This document shows, piece by piece, positions 1-8,060 of a DNA stretch of 64,000 nt; position 1 is the stretch's first letter, and each line of letters begins with the position of its first letter. The notes below the pieces were generated by a model, which saw nothing but the letters and a program-made list of their open reading frames with translations, had not been told where the DNA came from and made no database searches. The stretch is from Sinisalibacter lacisalsi (GTDB lineage Bacteria; Pseudomonadota; Alphaproteobacteria; Rhodobacterales; Rhodobacteraceae). The position numbers were made by a program, and so were the translations under genes. The stretch lies in contig NZ_BMGI01000002.1 in assembly GCF_014640115.1 (NCBI RefSeq), positions 702,288 to 766,287 on the forward strand, written 5' to 3'.

Positions 1-102
1 CGCCGCGAGATCGAGGCCCTGCCCGTCGACCTCGCGATCGAGGACATGGGGCTCAACCCCTACGACGCGAAAGCGATCGCCCGGCGCGCCGTCTACGGCT
101 GA
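1..102 (+). CDS. C-terminal end of an unidentified protein (partial)
   Basis: The window opens inside a reading frame that gives 33 residues and ends in TGA at 100-102. The visible tail ends DAKAIARRAVYG and alternates acidic and basic residues. Codon use is GC-rich like the neighbouring genes. It converges on coaD, with a strong hairpin between the two stops. There is too little sequence to name a family. Confidence 0.6.
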   Translation, partial: RREIEALPVDLAIEDMGLNPYDAKAIARRAVYG

Positions 103-112
103 CGCGCCCGGC

Positions 113-144
113 GCCCGGGCTCGGGGTCAGCCCCCGAGCCGGGC
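113..144. terminator. Hairpin at the convergent 3' ends of the partial gene and coaD
   Basis: A 13-14 bp GC-rich inverted repeat with one bulge (arms 113-126 and 131-144, loop TCAG). It overlaps the coaD stop codon and lies just after the stop of the upstream gene. There is no T tract on either side, so it may work as a bidirectional 3'-end structure and not as a classical intrinsic terminator. Confidence 0.4.
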
Positions 145-621
145 CTCTAGCCGCGCGCGCACCTCGGGCGTGACGAACTTGGACACGTCGCCGCCCAGCC
201 GCGCGATTTCCTTGACGAGTTTCGAGGCGATCGGCTGGAACTTGGCCTCGGCCATCAGGAACACGGTTTCGACCGAGGCATCGAGCGCCCGGTTCATTCC
301 GACCATCTGGTATTCGTATTCGAAATCGGCCACCGCGCGCAGCCCGCGCAGGATGATCTGCGCGCCCACGTCATGGGCGCAGTCGATCAGCAGGTTGTCG
401 AACGGGTGCACCACGATCTCGGTGCCGGTCTCGGCCATGATCTTCGTCGCCTCGGCCTCCACCATCGCAACCCGGTCATCGAGCGGGAACAGCGGCCCCT
501 TGCCCTCGTTGATCGCCACCGCGATCACCAGCCGGTCGACGAGCAGGCAGCCACGCCGGATGATGTCGAGATGTCCGAGCGTGATCGGGTCGAACGTGCC
601 GGGATATAGGCCGATGCGCAT
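127..621 (-). CDS. coaD: Phosphopantetheine adenylyltransferase
   Basis: Transfers an adenylyl group from ATP to 4'-phosphopantetheine to form dephospho-CoA, the penultimate step of coenzyme A synthesis in the cytoplasm. The start at 621 gives 164 residues, close to the roughly 160 usual for the family. The protein opens MRIGLYPGTFDPITLGH, the nucleotidyltransferase signature with its T/H-x-G-H motif at residues 8-17. A GAGGAG ribosome site lies just upstream; the reading frame continues further upstream, but those residues are not family-like. A second pantothenate-pathway gene, coaX, is present at 17.2-18.0 kb. Confidence 0.95.
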   Translation of the reverse strand: MRIGLYPGTFDPITLGHLDIIRRGCLLVDRLVIAVAINEGKGPLFPLDDRVAMVEAEATKIMAETGTEIVVHPFDNLLIDCAHDVGAQIILRGLRAVADFEYEYQMVGMNRALDASVETVFLMAEAKFQPIASKLVKEIARLGGDVSKFVTPEVRARLEARLGG

Positions 622-715
622 GGGCGTGCTCCTCAGATATTGCGGCGCACGCAACATTATTTCCCCAACAGGCGCAAGACCTTTCTGCGCTGCGGCGCCG
701 CCCTCGCGCGAAGGG

Positions 716-1150
716 TCAGTATCCCATGATCATCGCCTTGAGGGATTCGTTCTGCGCCGAGAGTTCGTTGAGCCGCCCCTTCACCACGTCGCCGATCGAG
801 ACCATGCCGACGAGCTCGCCGTCGGCCATCACCGGCATGTGCCGGAACCGCCCCTCGGTCATCATCTGCAGCACCCGAAGCGCCCTGTCGCCGGGGATGC
901 AAGAGATGATGTCACGGGTCATCAGGTCGTCGACCGGATCATTCAGGCAGCCACCGCCGCGCTTGCCCAGTTCGCGCACGATGTCGCGCTCGGTGATGAT
1001 GCCGAGCGGCACCAGCCCGTCGTTCGACACGATCAGCGCGCCGATCCCGCGGCTCGACAGGATGCTGGCCGCTTCGCTCACCGCTGTTCCGGGCGCAACG
1101 GTGAGCACCCCCTCGATATCCTTCTCCTTCAGGATCTGGCTGATGAGCAT
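716..1150 (-). CDS. CBS-domain pair protein
   Basis: A 144-residue protein made of two tandem CBS domains (about residues 8-66 and 78-136), each with the typical GIxTxRD-like or GMVSIGDV ending. CBS pairs (Bateman modules) bind adenine nucleotides or related ligands and usually regulate a partner protein. No catalytic domain is fused here, so the partner is not visible. It is transcribed in the same direction as coaD, with about 90 bp between them. The last residues are polar and possibly helical. The family is clear; the cellular role is unknown. Confidence 0.9.
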   Translation of the reverse strand: MLISQILKEKDIEGVLTVAPGTAVSEAASILSSRGIGALIVSNDGLVPLGIITERDIVRELGKRGGGCLNDPVDDLMTRDIISCIPGDRALRVLQMMTEGRFRHMPVMADGELVGMVSIGDVVKGRLNELSAQNESLKAMIMGY

Positions 1151-1228
1151 GACTGGTCCTCCCTGGCGCCCTGCGGGCGATCTTTTACTTGTTGATTAAG
1201 CCTGCTCAGGGTCCGGCGACTTGTCAAG

Positions 1229-2125
1229 TCAGGCCATGGCCTCCAGCCGCGCAACCTCGGCGCGCAACCCCTGGGCGATCATGTCCCCCACCCGGTGCAA
1301 CCGCCCGTTCCGGGCATCGGCCGCGTGGCGCACGAGGTAATAGCTGCGGGTGAGCGAGAACGTCCCCGCCAGAACCTTCTGCAGGCCCGGTACGAAGGGC
1401 AGCGAGAAATCATGCGCGATGCCCAGCCCGGCCGCCTCGCGCAGAAAGCCCAGTTGTACCGAAACCGCGTTCGACGCCAGCGCCACGCCCTCGGCCCCGA
1501 TCTCGGCGAGATAGTCCAGCTCGGCGTCGAAGATCATGTCGGGGATGTAGCCGATCACCGGGTGGGCGGCGACATCCTCGAGGCGTTCGATCGGCCGCGC
1601 CGTAGCGAGGTAGTCGCGGTGGGCGACGAGGTGCAGGTGATAATCGGTGATCTTCTGCACCGTCAGCCGCCCCGCCGCCGGGGGCGACACGGTGATGGCG
1701 AAATCCGCCTCGCGCCGCGACAGGTTCACCACCCGGGGCAGCGCCACGATCTGCATGTCGAGGCCGGGATGACGCGCCCTGATCCCGGCGCAGACGCGCG
1801 GTAGGAGAAAGTTGGCACAGCCGTCGGGTGCACCGATCCGCACCTGTCCGGTGAGCCGGTCAGCTGCTCCGCTGAGCGCCTCGACCCCCTGCGCCACCGC
1901 CTGCTCGACCGCCTCGGCATGGGCGAGCAGACGCTCCCCCGCCACCGTCAGCCCATAGCCCGAGGGCGCGCGCTGGAAGAGCGCCGCCCCCATCGCCTCT
2001 TCGAGCCGGGCGATGCGACGGCCCACCGTGGCCGGATCGCGTTTCAACACCCGCCCGGCCGCCGAAAGGCTCTCGCCGCGGGCCACGGCGAGGAAAACGC
2101 GCAGATCGTCCCAGTCCGGATCCAT
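1229..2125 (-). CDS. LysR-family transcriptional regulator
   Basis: A 298-residue DNA-binding regulator. The N-terminal winged helix-turn-helix (about residues 5-64) contains the typical SLSAAGRVLKRDPATVGRRI stretch, and the rest is a periplasmic-binding-protein-like effector domain. I place the start at MDPDW (2125), since upstream residues in frame do not look like the family. It is divergent from mmsA with a 98-bp spacer holding two TTGC/GCAA-type inverted repeats, so it probably controls mmsA and itself. The effector is unknown; an intermediate of valine or propionate metabolism would fit the context. Confidence 0.9.
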   Translation of the reverse strand: MDPDWDDLRVFLAVARGESLSAAGRVLKRDPATVGRRIARLEEAMGAALFQRAPSGYGLTVAGERLLAHAEAVEQAVAQGVEALSGAADRLTGQVRIGAPDGCANFLLPRVCAGIRARHPGLDMQIVALPRVVNLSRREADFAITVSPPAAGRLTVQKITDYHLHLVAHRDYLATARPIERLEDVAAHPVIGYIPDMIFDAELDYLAEIGAEGVALASNAVSVQLGFLREAAGLGIAHDFSLPFVPGLQKVLAGTFSLTRSYYLVRHAADARNGRLHRVGDMIAQGLRAEVARLEAMA

Positions 2126-2134
2126 CGCCTGCCT

Positions 2135-2148
2135 TTGCAATTTCGCAA
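2135..2148. promoter_or_regulatory. Operator-like inverted repeat in the lysR-mmsA spacer (lysR side)
   Basis: TTGC, six bases, then GCAA: a symmetric site 10 bp upstream of the LysR-family start codon. It shares the TTTGCAA core with the second site at 2179-2188. Its position suggests autoregulation, which is inferred. Confidence 0.4.
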
Positions 2149-2178
2149 GACACCTTTGAGAGGTTTCGCCTTTTCCCG

Positions 2179-2188
2179 GCAAATTTGC
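2179..2188. promoter_or_regulatory. Operator-like perfect palindrome in the lysR-mmsA spacer (mmsA side)
   Basis: GCAAATTTGC is a perfect 10-bp palindrome, followed by AAG, about 36 bp before the mmsA start. With the site at 2135-2148 it gives two related TTTGCAA-containing elements in one divergent promoter region. TTTGCAA-like sites are known for RamB/ScfR-type short-chain acyl regulators, so the LysR neighbour is not the only possible binder. Confidence 0.4.
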
Positions 2189-2223
2189 AAGAATACTCTG
2201 CGCGAAACCAAAGGAGACACGCC

Positions 2224-3723
2224 ATGTACGAAGTCGAACACTGGATCAACGGCCAAAGGGTCAAGGGAGCCTCCGGCCGTTTCGCCGATGTCTACAACCC
2301 CGCCACCGGCGAGGTGCAGGGCAAGGTGTCGCTGGCAAGCCCGGCCGAGCTTGACGCGGCGGTGAACAAGGCCGCCGCGGCGCAGGCGGACTGGGCCCGG
2401 GTCAACCCGCAACGCCGCGCCCGGGTGATGATGAAATTCGCCCAGCTCATCGAGCGCGACATGGACAAGTTGGCCGAAACCCTCAGCCGTGAACACGGCA
2501 AGACGCTGCCCGACGCCAAGGGCGACATCCAGCGCGGGCTCGAGGTGGTCGAGGTCTGCATGGGCGCACCGCACATGCTCAAGGGCGAATATACCGACTC
2601 CGGCGGCCCCGGCATCGACCTCTACTCGATGCGCCAGCCGCTCGGCGTGGTGGCCGGGATCACCCCGTTCAACTTCCCCGCCATGATCCCGCTGTGGAAG
2701 CTTGCCCCTGCGATCAGCGCGGGCAACGCGATGGTGCTCAAGCCCTCCGAACGCACGCCCTCCACATCCGTGATGCTGGCGGAACTGCTGCAGGAGGCGG
2801 GCTTGCCCGATGGCGTGTTGCAGGTGGTGCACGGCGACAAGGAAGCGGTCGATGCGATCCTCGATAACGACGTGGTGCAGGCGGTGGGCTTTGTCGGCTC
2901 CACCCCGATCGCGCAGTACATCTACGGCCGGGCGGCGGCGAACGGCAAGCGCGCGCAGTGCTTCGGCGGCGCCAAGAACCACATGATCATCATGCCCGAT
3001 GCCGACATGGAAAAGGCCGCCGACGCGCTGGTGGGCGCGGGCTACGGCGCCGCGGGCGAACGCTGCATGGCGATCTCGGTGGCGGTGCCGGTTGGCCATG
3101 AGACCGCCGACCGGCTGGTGGAACTGCTGGTGCCCCGGATCGAGAAGCTGAAGGTCGGCCCCTACACCGCCGGCGACGATCTCGATTACGGCCCGCTGAT
3201 CACGGGCCAGGCGATGGAGCGCGTGAAGGGGCTGATCTCCAGCGGCGTCGACCAGGGCGCCACGCTGGTGACCGACGGGCGCGACTTCAAGCTGCAGGGC
3301 TACGAGAACGGCTTTTTCGTCGGCCCCACCCTGTTCGACAACGTGACCCCGGAGATGGACATCTACCGCGAAGAGATCTTCGGCCCGGTGCTGAGCCAGG
3401 TGCGGGCGGCGAGCTACGAGGATGCGCTCGGGCTGGTGATGGACAACGACTACGGCAACGGCACCGCGATCTTCACCGCCGATGGCGACACCGCGCGCGA
3501 TTTCGCCAGCCGGGTCAACGTCGGGATGGTGGGGATCAACTTCCCGATCCCGGTGCCGCTCAGCTACCACACCTTCGGCGGCTGGAAGAAATCGGCCTTC
3601 GGCGACCTCAACCAGTATGGCCCCGACGCCTTCCGCTTCTACACCCGCACCAAGACGGTCACCTCGCGCTGGTTCAGCCACGTCAAGGAAGGCGGCGAGT
3701 TCCACTTCAAGGCGATGGATTGA
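2224..3723 (+). CDS. mmsA: CoA-acylating methylmalonate-semialdehyde dehydrogenase
   Basis: Oxidises methylmalonate semialdehyde with NAD+ and CoA to propionyl-CoA with loss of CO2 (distal valine and thymine catabolism; also malonate semialdehyde). The 499-residue length fits the MmsA/IolA branch of aldehyde dehydrogenases. The catalytic cysteine is in GAAGERCMA (Cys281). The general-base Glu of other aldehyde dehydrogenases is replaced in the FGGAKNH segment, as is typical of this CoA-dependent branch. An AAAGGAG ribosome site stands 8 bp before ATG at 2224. It is divergent from a LysR-type regulator. Confidence 0.95.
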   Translation: MYEVEHWINGQRVKGASGRFADVYNPATGEVQGKVSLASPAELDAAVNKAAAAQADWARVNPQRRARVMMKFAQLIERDMDKLAETLSREHGKTLPDAKGDIQRGLEVVEVCMGAPHMLKGEYTDSGGPGIDLYSMRQPLGVVAGITPFNFPAMIPLWKLAPAISAGNAMVLKPSERTPSTSVMLAELLQEAGLPDGVLQVVHGDKEAVDAILDNDVVQAVGFVGSTPIAQYIYGRAAANGKRAQCFGGAKNHMIIMPDADMEKAADALVGAGYGAAGERCMAISVAVPVGHETADRLVELLVPRIEKLKVGPYTAGDDLDYGPLITGQAMERVKGLISSGVDQGATLVTDGRDFKLQGYENGFFVGPTLFDNVTPEMDIYREEIFGPVLSQVRAASYEDALGLVMDNDYGNGTAIFTADGDTARDFASRVNVGMVGINFPIPVPLSYHTFGGWKKSAFGDLNQYGPDAFRFYTRTKTVTSRWFSHVKEGGEFHFKAMD

Positions 3724-3790
3724 GAAGACCACGCGGCGGGCGTTCTGCGCGCCCGCCGGCTTCCCGGCATCGGCCCCCCGCGCGTGCGGA

Positions 3791-4639
3791 TCAACCGCGC
3801 GGGATGGAAACGCCCCGGCGCCCGGCGAGATCGGTCACGTATTGCCAGGCCACCCGGCCCGAGCGCGCGCCGCGCGTGGCCTGCCATTCGATCGCCTCGG
3901 CGCGCAGGGTGTCGTCGTCGATCTCGATGCCAAAAGCATCGGCATAGCCCCGGATCATCGCGAGATATTCGTCCTGCGAACAGGGATGGAACCCGAGCCA
4001 GAGCCCGAAGCGATCGGAGAGCGACACCTTCTCCTCCACCGCTTCACCGGGGTTGATCGCGGTGGAACGCTCGTTCTCGATCATGTCGCGCGGCATCAGG
4101 TGGCGGCGGTTGGAGGTGGCGTAGAACACCACGTTGTCGGGACGCCCCTCGATGCCGCCGTCGAGCACCGCCTTGAGGCTCTTGTAATGCTCGTCGTCAT
4201 GGCTGAACGACAGATCGTCGCAAAACAGGAGGAACCGGTGCGGCGCGTCGCGCAGGTGGGTCAGGAGCCGTCCCACCGAGGGCAGATCCTCGCGCTGGAG
4301 TTCGACGATCTTGAGCGGCAGCCCCTCGGCGCTCACCGCCGCGTGCACCGCCTTGACCAGCGACGACTTGCCCATCCCCCGTGAGCCCCAGAGCAGCGCG
4401 TTGTTGGCGGGCAGGCCGCGCGCGAAGCGGCGGGTGTTGTCGAGCAGCGTGTCGCGGGCGCGGTCAACGCCGATCAGCAGCCCGATATCGACCCGGGCGA
4501 CCTGCTCGACCGGGATCAGCCGGTCGGGCGAGACGTGCCAGACGAAGGCCTCGGCGGCGGCGAAATCGGGCGCGGCCAGGGGGGCCGGGGCGATCCGTTC
4601 CAGCGCCTCGGCGATGCGGGCAAACAGGGATTCGGTCAT
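3791..4639 (-). CDS. DUF815-family AAA ATPase
   Basis: A 282-residue P-loop ATPase. Walker A is GSRGMGKS (residues 85-92), Walker B is LLFCDDLSF, and the segment YATSNRRHLMPRDM is characteristic of the DUF815 family. The family is conserved in proteobacteria but its function is not established. Its start overlaps the tatC stop (ATGA), and it follows tatA-tatB-tatC on the same strand, so it is probably co-transcribed and translationally coupled with the Tat genes. A role in Tat export is an inference from position only. Confidence 0.9.
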   Translation of the reverse strand: MTESLFARIAEALERIAPAPLAAPDFAAAEAFVWHVSPDRLIPVEQVARVDIGLLIGVDRARDTLLDNTRRFARGLPANNALLWGSRGMGKSSLVKAVHAAVSAEGLPLKIVELQREDLPSVGRLLTHLRDAPHRFLLFCDDLSFSHDDEHYKSLKAVLDGGIEGRPDNVVFYATSNRRHLMPRDMIENERSTAINPGEAVEEKVSLSDRFGLWLGFHPCSQDEYLAMIRGYADAFGIEIDDDTLRAEAIEWQATRGARSGRVAWQYVTDLAGRRGVSIPRG

Positions 4640-5706
4640 GTGTCTCTCTTCGGATCGTCCGCGTCCGGCCCGTCGTCGTCACCTTCCGGCCCGTCCTCGT
4701 CGATCTCCCAAATGCTCTCGTCGTCAGCGGCGTCGGCCGCCTCTTCGTCGTCGTCGAATTCCTTGAAGATCGGGTCGTCGTCGGGGTTTTCAGGCGTTTC
4801 GCCGCCTTCGGCTTCGCCGCCCTCGGTCTCGTCGTCATCCTCGAACCAGAGACCCTCGGCCCGCAGCTCCTCTTCGCGCTTCCTCTCGAAGCGGCGCACG
4901 AGCTGGATCGAAATCTCGTAAAGCCCGTAGACCACCACGAACAGGATCAACTGGGTGATCACGTCGGGCGGGGTGACAACGGCGGCCAGCGCCAGGATGC
5001 CGACGACGGCATATTTGCGCACGCCCGCGAGGCCGGCGGATGTGGCAAGCCCGGCGCGGCCCATCAGCGTCAGCAACACCGGCAACTGGAACGACAGCCC
5101 GAAGGCCACGATCAGTTTGAGCGTGATGTCGAGGGTTTCGTTCACCTTACCCTGGAAGACGATGTCGATGCCCTTCTTGCCCTCGGGCACGACCGCCGTC
5201 ACGCCCTCGCCGGGAACCTGGTCGAAAAACGCGGTGAAGATTGAGGCGGTATCGGCAAAGCCGAGGAAAAACTTCATCGCCAGCGGGGTGACGACGAGGT
5301 GCGCGAAGGTGGCGCCGGCAAGGAACATTGCGGGCGAGGCGATCAGGAAGGGCAGGAACGCCGCCTTTTCCTTCTTGTAGAGTCCCGGCGCGACAAATCG
5401 CCAGAGTTGGTTGGCGACGAAGGGGAAGGAGATCATCAACCCCGCCACCATCGCGATGCGGATCAGGGTGAAGAAGTATTCCTGCGGCGCGGTATACTGC
5501 ATCACCGGGTTGGGATTGCCCAGGGCACGCATGCTGGCCTCGATCGGCACCAGCAGCCAGTCGAGCAGGGTGCCGGCGAAAACGAAGGCGATCACGAACC
5601 CCACGAGGAAGTAGAGCACCGCCCGGATCAGGCGGTTGCGCAACTCGGCCAGGTGCTCGATCAGCGGCGCGGAGCTGTCTTCGATCTCGTCATCGGTGCG
5701 GCTCAT
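4636..5706 (-). CDS. tatC: Sec-independent protein translocase TatC, with an acidic tail
   Basis: The core membrane receptor of the twin-arginine pathway, which with TatB recognises signal peptides of folded substrates. The N-terminal region has the family pattern HLAELRNRLIRA, followed by the six-helix core. Length is 356 residues against about 250-260 in E. coli. The excess is an enlarged second periplasmic loop (around residues 155-190, with VPGEGV and FQGKVNETLD) and a cytoplasmic tail of about 75 residues made largely of Asp and Glu. Its start overlaps the tatB stop. The tail charge is opposite to that of the TatB tail. Confidence 0.95.
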   Translation of the reverse strand: MSRTDDEIEDSSAPLIEHLAELRNRLIRAVLYFLVGFVIAFVFAGTLLDWLLVPIEASMRALGNPNPVMQYTAPQEYFFTLIRIAMVAGLMISFPFVANQLWRFVAPGLYKKEKAAFLPFLIASPAMFLAGATFAHLVVTPLAMKFFLGFADTASIFTAFFDQVPGEGVTAVVPEGKKGIDIVFQGKVNETLDITLKLIVAFGLSFQLPVLLTLMGRAGLATSAGLAGVRKYAVVGILALAAVVTPPDVITQLILFVVVYGLYEISIQLVRRFERKREEELRAEGLWFEDDDETEGGEAEGGETPENPDDDPIFKEFDDDEEAADAADDESIWEIDEDGPEGDDDGPDADDPKRDT

Positions 5707-6467
5707 GCGTCGTCGGCCTTGTCAGATTTCGCCGTCCTGGTCTTGGCGGTCTTCGCGGCGGGCTTGGCGGCGGGCTTCTTCGCGGGCGCTGCCGTCGCGG
5801 GTTTCTTTGCCGCGGGTTTCGCCGCGGCGGGCTTGGCAGCGGGTTTCTTCGCGGCTGGCTTTTTCGCGGCGGGCTTCTTGGCTGCGGGCTTGTCTCCAGC
5901 CGGCTTCTTCTCCGGCGTGGCTTTCTCGGCGGCGTCGCTCGCCTCTGCCGCGGGGGCCGCGGTCTGCGCCGGTTTCTGCACCGGCTTCGGCCGCTCCGGC
6001 GGCTTGCCCTTCACCGGCTTCTTCGCGGTCTCACCTGCCGCCTTCTCGGCCGCCTCGCGGTCAAGCCGCGCCTGGCCCACCTTTTCGGTGGCGGCGCGGA
6101 TCTTCTCGATATCGGCCTGGCGCTCGGGGTCGAGCCCCTTCGAGATCGCCTCTTCGCTGGTCTCGCCTTCCTTAGGTTTCGACGGCTTGGTCGGGTCCCA
6201 TTTCTCGAACGAGTCCGCGGCCTGGTTGAGCTTGTCGAGCCCGTAGCTGCGTGGATTGGTGAGGCCCTTGAGCTCCTTCGATGCCTCGCGCATGCCGCTT
6301 TCATCAGCGGCGGCGTTCATCGCCGAGGTGAACTCACGACCAAGCGAGCGCAGCCGTGCGGTGAACCGCCCCAGCGTGCGGAACATTCCCGGCAGGTCTT
6401 TCGGCCCCACCACGATCAACGCGATGATGCCGATGACGAGAAGCTCGGTGAAACCGATGTCGAACAT
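5703..6467 (-). CDS. tatB: Twin-arginine translocase subunit TatB, with a Lys/Ala/Pro-rich tail
   Basis: An inner-membrane Tat subunit that forms the substrate-receptor complex with TatC. The start MFDIGFTELLVIGIIALIVVGP has the short N-terminal membrane helix with the diagnostic Glu and the glycine/proline hinge, then the amphipathic helix. At 254 residues it is longer than E. coli TatB (171). From about residue 140 it is dominated by repeats of AAKKP, resembling histone H1-like tails and strongly basic. Repeats of this kind are prone to length change. It lies between tatA and tatC. Confidence 0.93.
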   Translation of the reverse strand: MFDIGFTELLVIGIIALIVVGPKDLPGMFRTLGRFTARLRSLGREFTSAMNAAADESGMREASKELKGLTNPRSYGLDKLNQAADSFEKWDPTKPSKPKEGETSEEAISKGLDPERQADIEKIRAATEKVGQARLDREAAEKAAGETAKKPVKGKPPERPKPVQKPAQTAAPAAEASDAAEKATPEKKPAGDKPAAKKPAAKKPAAKKPAAKPAAAKPAAKKPATAAPAKKPAAKPAAKTAKTRTAKSDKADDA

Positions 6468-6487
6468 GGCCGCGCCCCCGGTTCAGA

Positions 6488-6697
6488 TCAGGCGTCGTCC
6501 TTGTCCTTTTCGGGGGTGACGTCTTTCGCGTCAGCCGCCGCCTGATCCTCGACTTCTTTCTTGCCCTCTTCGACTCCCTTCTTGAAGGAAGTGATCCCCT
6601 TGCCGACTTCGCCCATCAACGAGGCGATCTTGCCGCGCCCGAAGAGGACGAGAACGACAACCGCAATCAGCAAGACTTGCCATGGCCCAAGAGACAT
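6488..6697 (-). CDS. tatA: Twin-arginine translocase subunit TatA
   Basis: Forms the protein-conducting part of the Tat system. The start [20 protein letters not shown] at 6697 gives 69 residues: one short membrane helix, the FGRGK hinge, an amphipathic helix ([20 protein letters not shown]) and a short charged tail. The frame is open upstream, but those residues are unlike TatA and a purine-rich AAAGGAAAG ribosome site precedes MSLG. First gene of tatA-tatB-tatC-DUF815. A promoter-like pair is seen at 6738-6765. Confidence 0.95.
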   Translation of the reverse strand: MSLGPWQVLLIAVVVLVLFGRGKIASLMGEVGKGITSFKKGVEEGKKEVEDQAAADAKDVTPEKDKDDA

Positions 6698-6737
6698 TCG
6701 CTTTCCTTTCGCGGAACGTTTTTCCAACTCCCGCCCG

Positions 6738-6765
6738 TATCTATTGCTTCCGGACGGAAGATCAA
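6738..6765 (-). promoter_or_regulatory. Candidate sigma70-type promoter of the tat operon
   Basis: On the minus strand, TTGATC (6765-6760), a 16-bp spacer and TAGATA (6743-6738), about 40 bp before the tatA start. The -10 match is moderate. This is a pattern match only. Confidence 0.4.
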
Positions 6766-6808
6766 AGCCCGAATGCGGGCGCACGCGCAAGAAAATGCCG
6801 GTGCCGGC

Positions 6809-7912
6809 TCAATCGGCGCGCCGGCGCCAGTCTTTGCTGGGGATCACCGGGAAGACGAAACAGCGATCACGCCGGATCGCGATCCACAGATGCGTGCCGG
6901 CCTTGGGCAGGAACACGCTCGGCACCGTGGCCTTGAGCAGCGAGCCGTCGAAATCCATGCGGAACTCGACGAGGCTTTCCTTGCCGATGAAGCGTGCGCG
7001 CTCCACCACGCCCCGCGCCCAGACGCCGTGCTCGGGGCTGGGTGCCGGCCCCTGCCCGCCGCGGTCGAAGTCGATCTTGATGTGCTGCGGGCGGATCACG
7101 ATCTCGACCTCGGTGCCGTCGGCCTGGCCCGGCGCCATGAACTTTCCGAACGCGGTTTCGGTGAGCAATCCCTGCACCCGGCCCCGGATCACGTTGATAT
7201 CGGAGAAAAACGCCGCCGCCTCGCGATCGACCGGCGCGTTGTAGACGTTGTAGGGCGCGCCCTGCTGCACGATGCGCCCGCGGCGCATCAGCGCGATCTC
7301 GTCGGCCATGCGCATAGCCTCTTCGGGCTCGTGCGTCACCAGCAGAACCGCCGTGCCCTCGTCTTTCAGGATCGACAGGGTTTCGTCGCGGATGCCGTCG
7401 CGCAGGCGATTGTCGAGGCCGGAAAACGGCTCGTCCATCAGCATGATGCGGGGCCGCGGGGCCAGAGCCCGCGCCAGCGCCACACGCTGTTGTTCGCCGC
7501 CGGAAAGCTCGTGCGGGTAGCTGTCGATGTAGCGCAGAAGCCCGACCTTATCGAGCAGCTCGTGCACCCTCAGCCGCTTCTCGGTGCGGGTTCCGTCGAG
7601 GCCGAAGGCGATGTTGTCGAACACGCTGAGATGCGGGAACAGCGCGAAATCCTGGAACATCAGCCCTGTGCCGCGTTTCTCCGGCGGCACGAAAAAGCCG
7701 GGCGCGACGATTCGCTCGCCGTCGATGCGAATCTCCCCCTCGTCGGGCCAGTCGACCCCGGCGATGATCCGCAGCGTGGTGGACTTGCCGCAGCCGGAGG
7801 GGCCGAGCAGGCATGTCACCTGCCCCGGCATCACGCTCAGCGACACCTCGCTCACCACCGGCACGCCGCCGAAACGCCGGGTGATGTTCCTCACTTCCAG
7901 CCGTGGTGTCAT
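6809..7912 (-). CDS. ABC transporter ATP-binding protein (Fe3+/polyamine importer type)
   Basis: A 367-residue ATPase subunit of an importer of the FbpC/PotA class. Walker A is LGPSGCGKST (residues 36-45), the signature is LSGGEQQRV, Walker B is IMLMDEP, followed by the H-loop in VTHEPEEA. The roughly 120 C-terminal residues resemble a TOBE regulatory domain. The start at 7912 (MTPRLEV) is the family-like one. No permease or binding protein is adjacent, so the transported substrate cannot be assigned; iron or polyamine are family-based guesses. Its upstream region is AT-rich and has two inverted repeats. Confidence 0.85.
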   Translation of the reverse strand: MTPRLEVRNITRRFGGVPVVSEVSLSVMPGQVTCLLGPSGCGKSTTLRIIAGVDWPDEGEIRIDGERIVAPGFFVPPEKRGTGLMFQDFALFPHLSVFDNIAFGLDGTRTEKRLRVHELLDKVGLLRYIDSYPHELSGGEQQRVALARALAPRPRIMLMDEPFSGLDNRLRDGIRDETLSILKDEGTAVLLVTHEPEEAMRMADEIALMRRGRIVQQGAPYNVYNAPVDREAAAFFSDINVIRGRVQGLLTETAFGKFMAPGQADGTEVEIVIRPQHIKIDFDRGGQGPAPSPEHGVWARGVVERARFIGKESLVEFRMDFDGSLLKATVPSVFLPKAGTHLWIAIRRDRCFVFPVIPSKDWRRRAD

Positions 7913-7934
7913 GCCCGCGTCGACCCGCCCATAC

Positions 7935-7951
7935 CCGATTAATCTTATCGG
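7935..7951. promoter_or_regulatory. Inverted repeat upstream of the ABC ATPase gene
   Basis: CCGAT, seven bases (TAATCTT), then ATCGG, within an AT-rich patch 23 bp before the ABC ATPase start. Spacing and symmetry are operator-like; the regulator is unknown. Confidence 0.35.
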
Positions 7952-7965
7952 AATAGTTCCATTTC

Positions 7966-7980
7966 GCTGCAGATAGCAGC
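7966..7980. promoter_or_regulatory. Second inverted repeat upstream of the ABC ATPase gene
   Basis: GCTGC, AGATA, GCAGC: a perfect 5-bp inverted repeat about 54 bp before the gene and 14 bp from the neighbouring repeat at 7935-7951. It could be an operator or an mRNA leader hairpin. Confidence 0.3.
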
Positions 7981-8060
7981 AAATCTCCGGCGCGGGCAAG
8001 CCTCGCCGGTCTCATCATGGCCCAAATGCGCGGCCGTTGCCAGCCCGGCCCGGGCCGGGC

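Noticed and set aside
170-1199. Long plus-strand open frames opposite coaD and the CBS gene
   Set aside because: They mirror the codon periodicity of the minus-strand genes, show no family features and have no ribosome sites.
2044-3732. 562-codon minus-strand frame opposite mmsA, rich in His, Arg and Asp
   Set aside because: Composition is the typical antisense image of a high-GC gene; mmsA on the plus strand is unmistakable.
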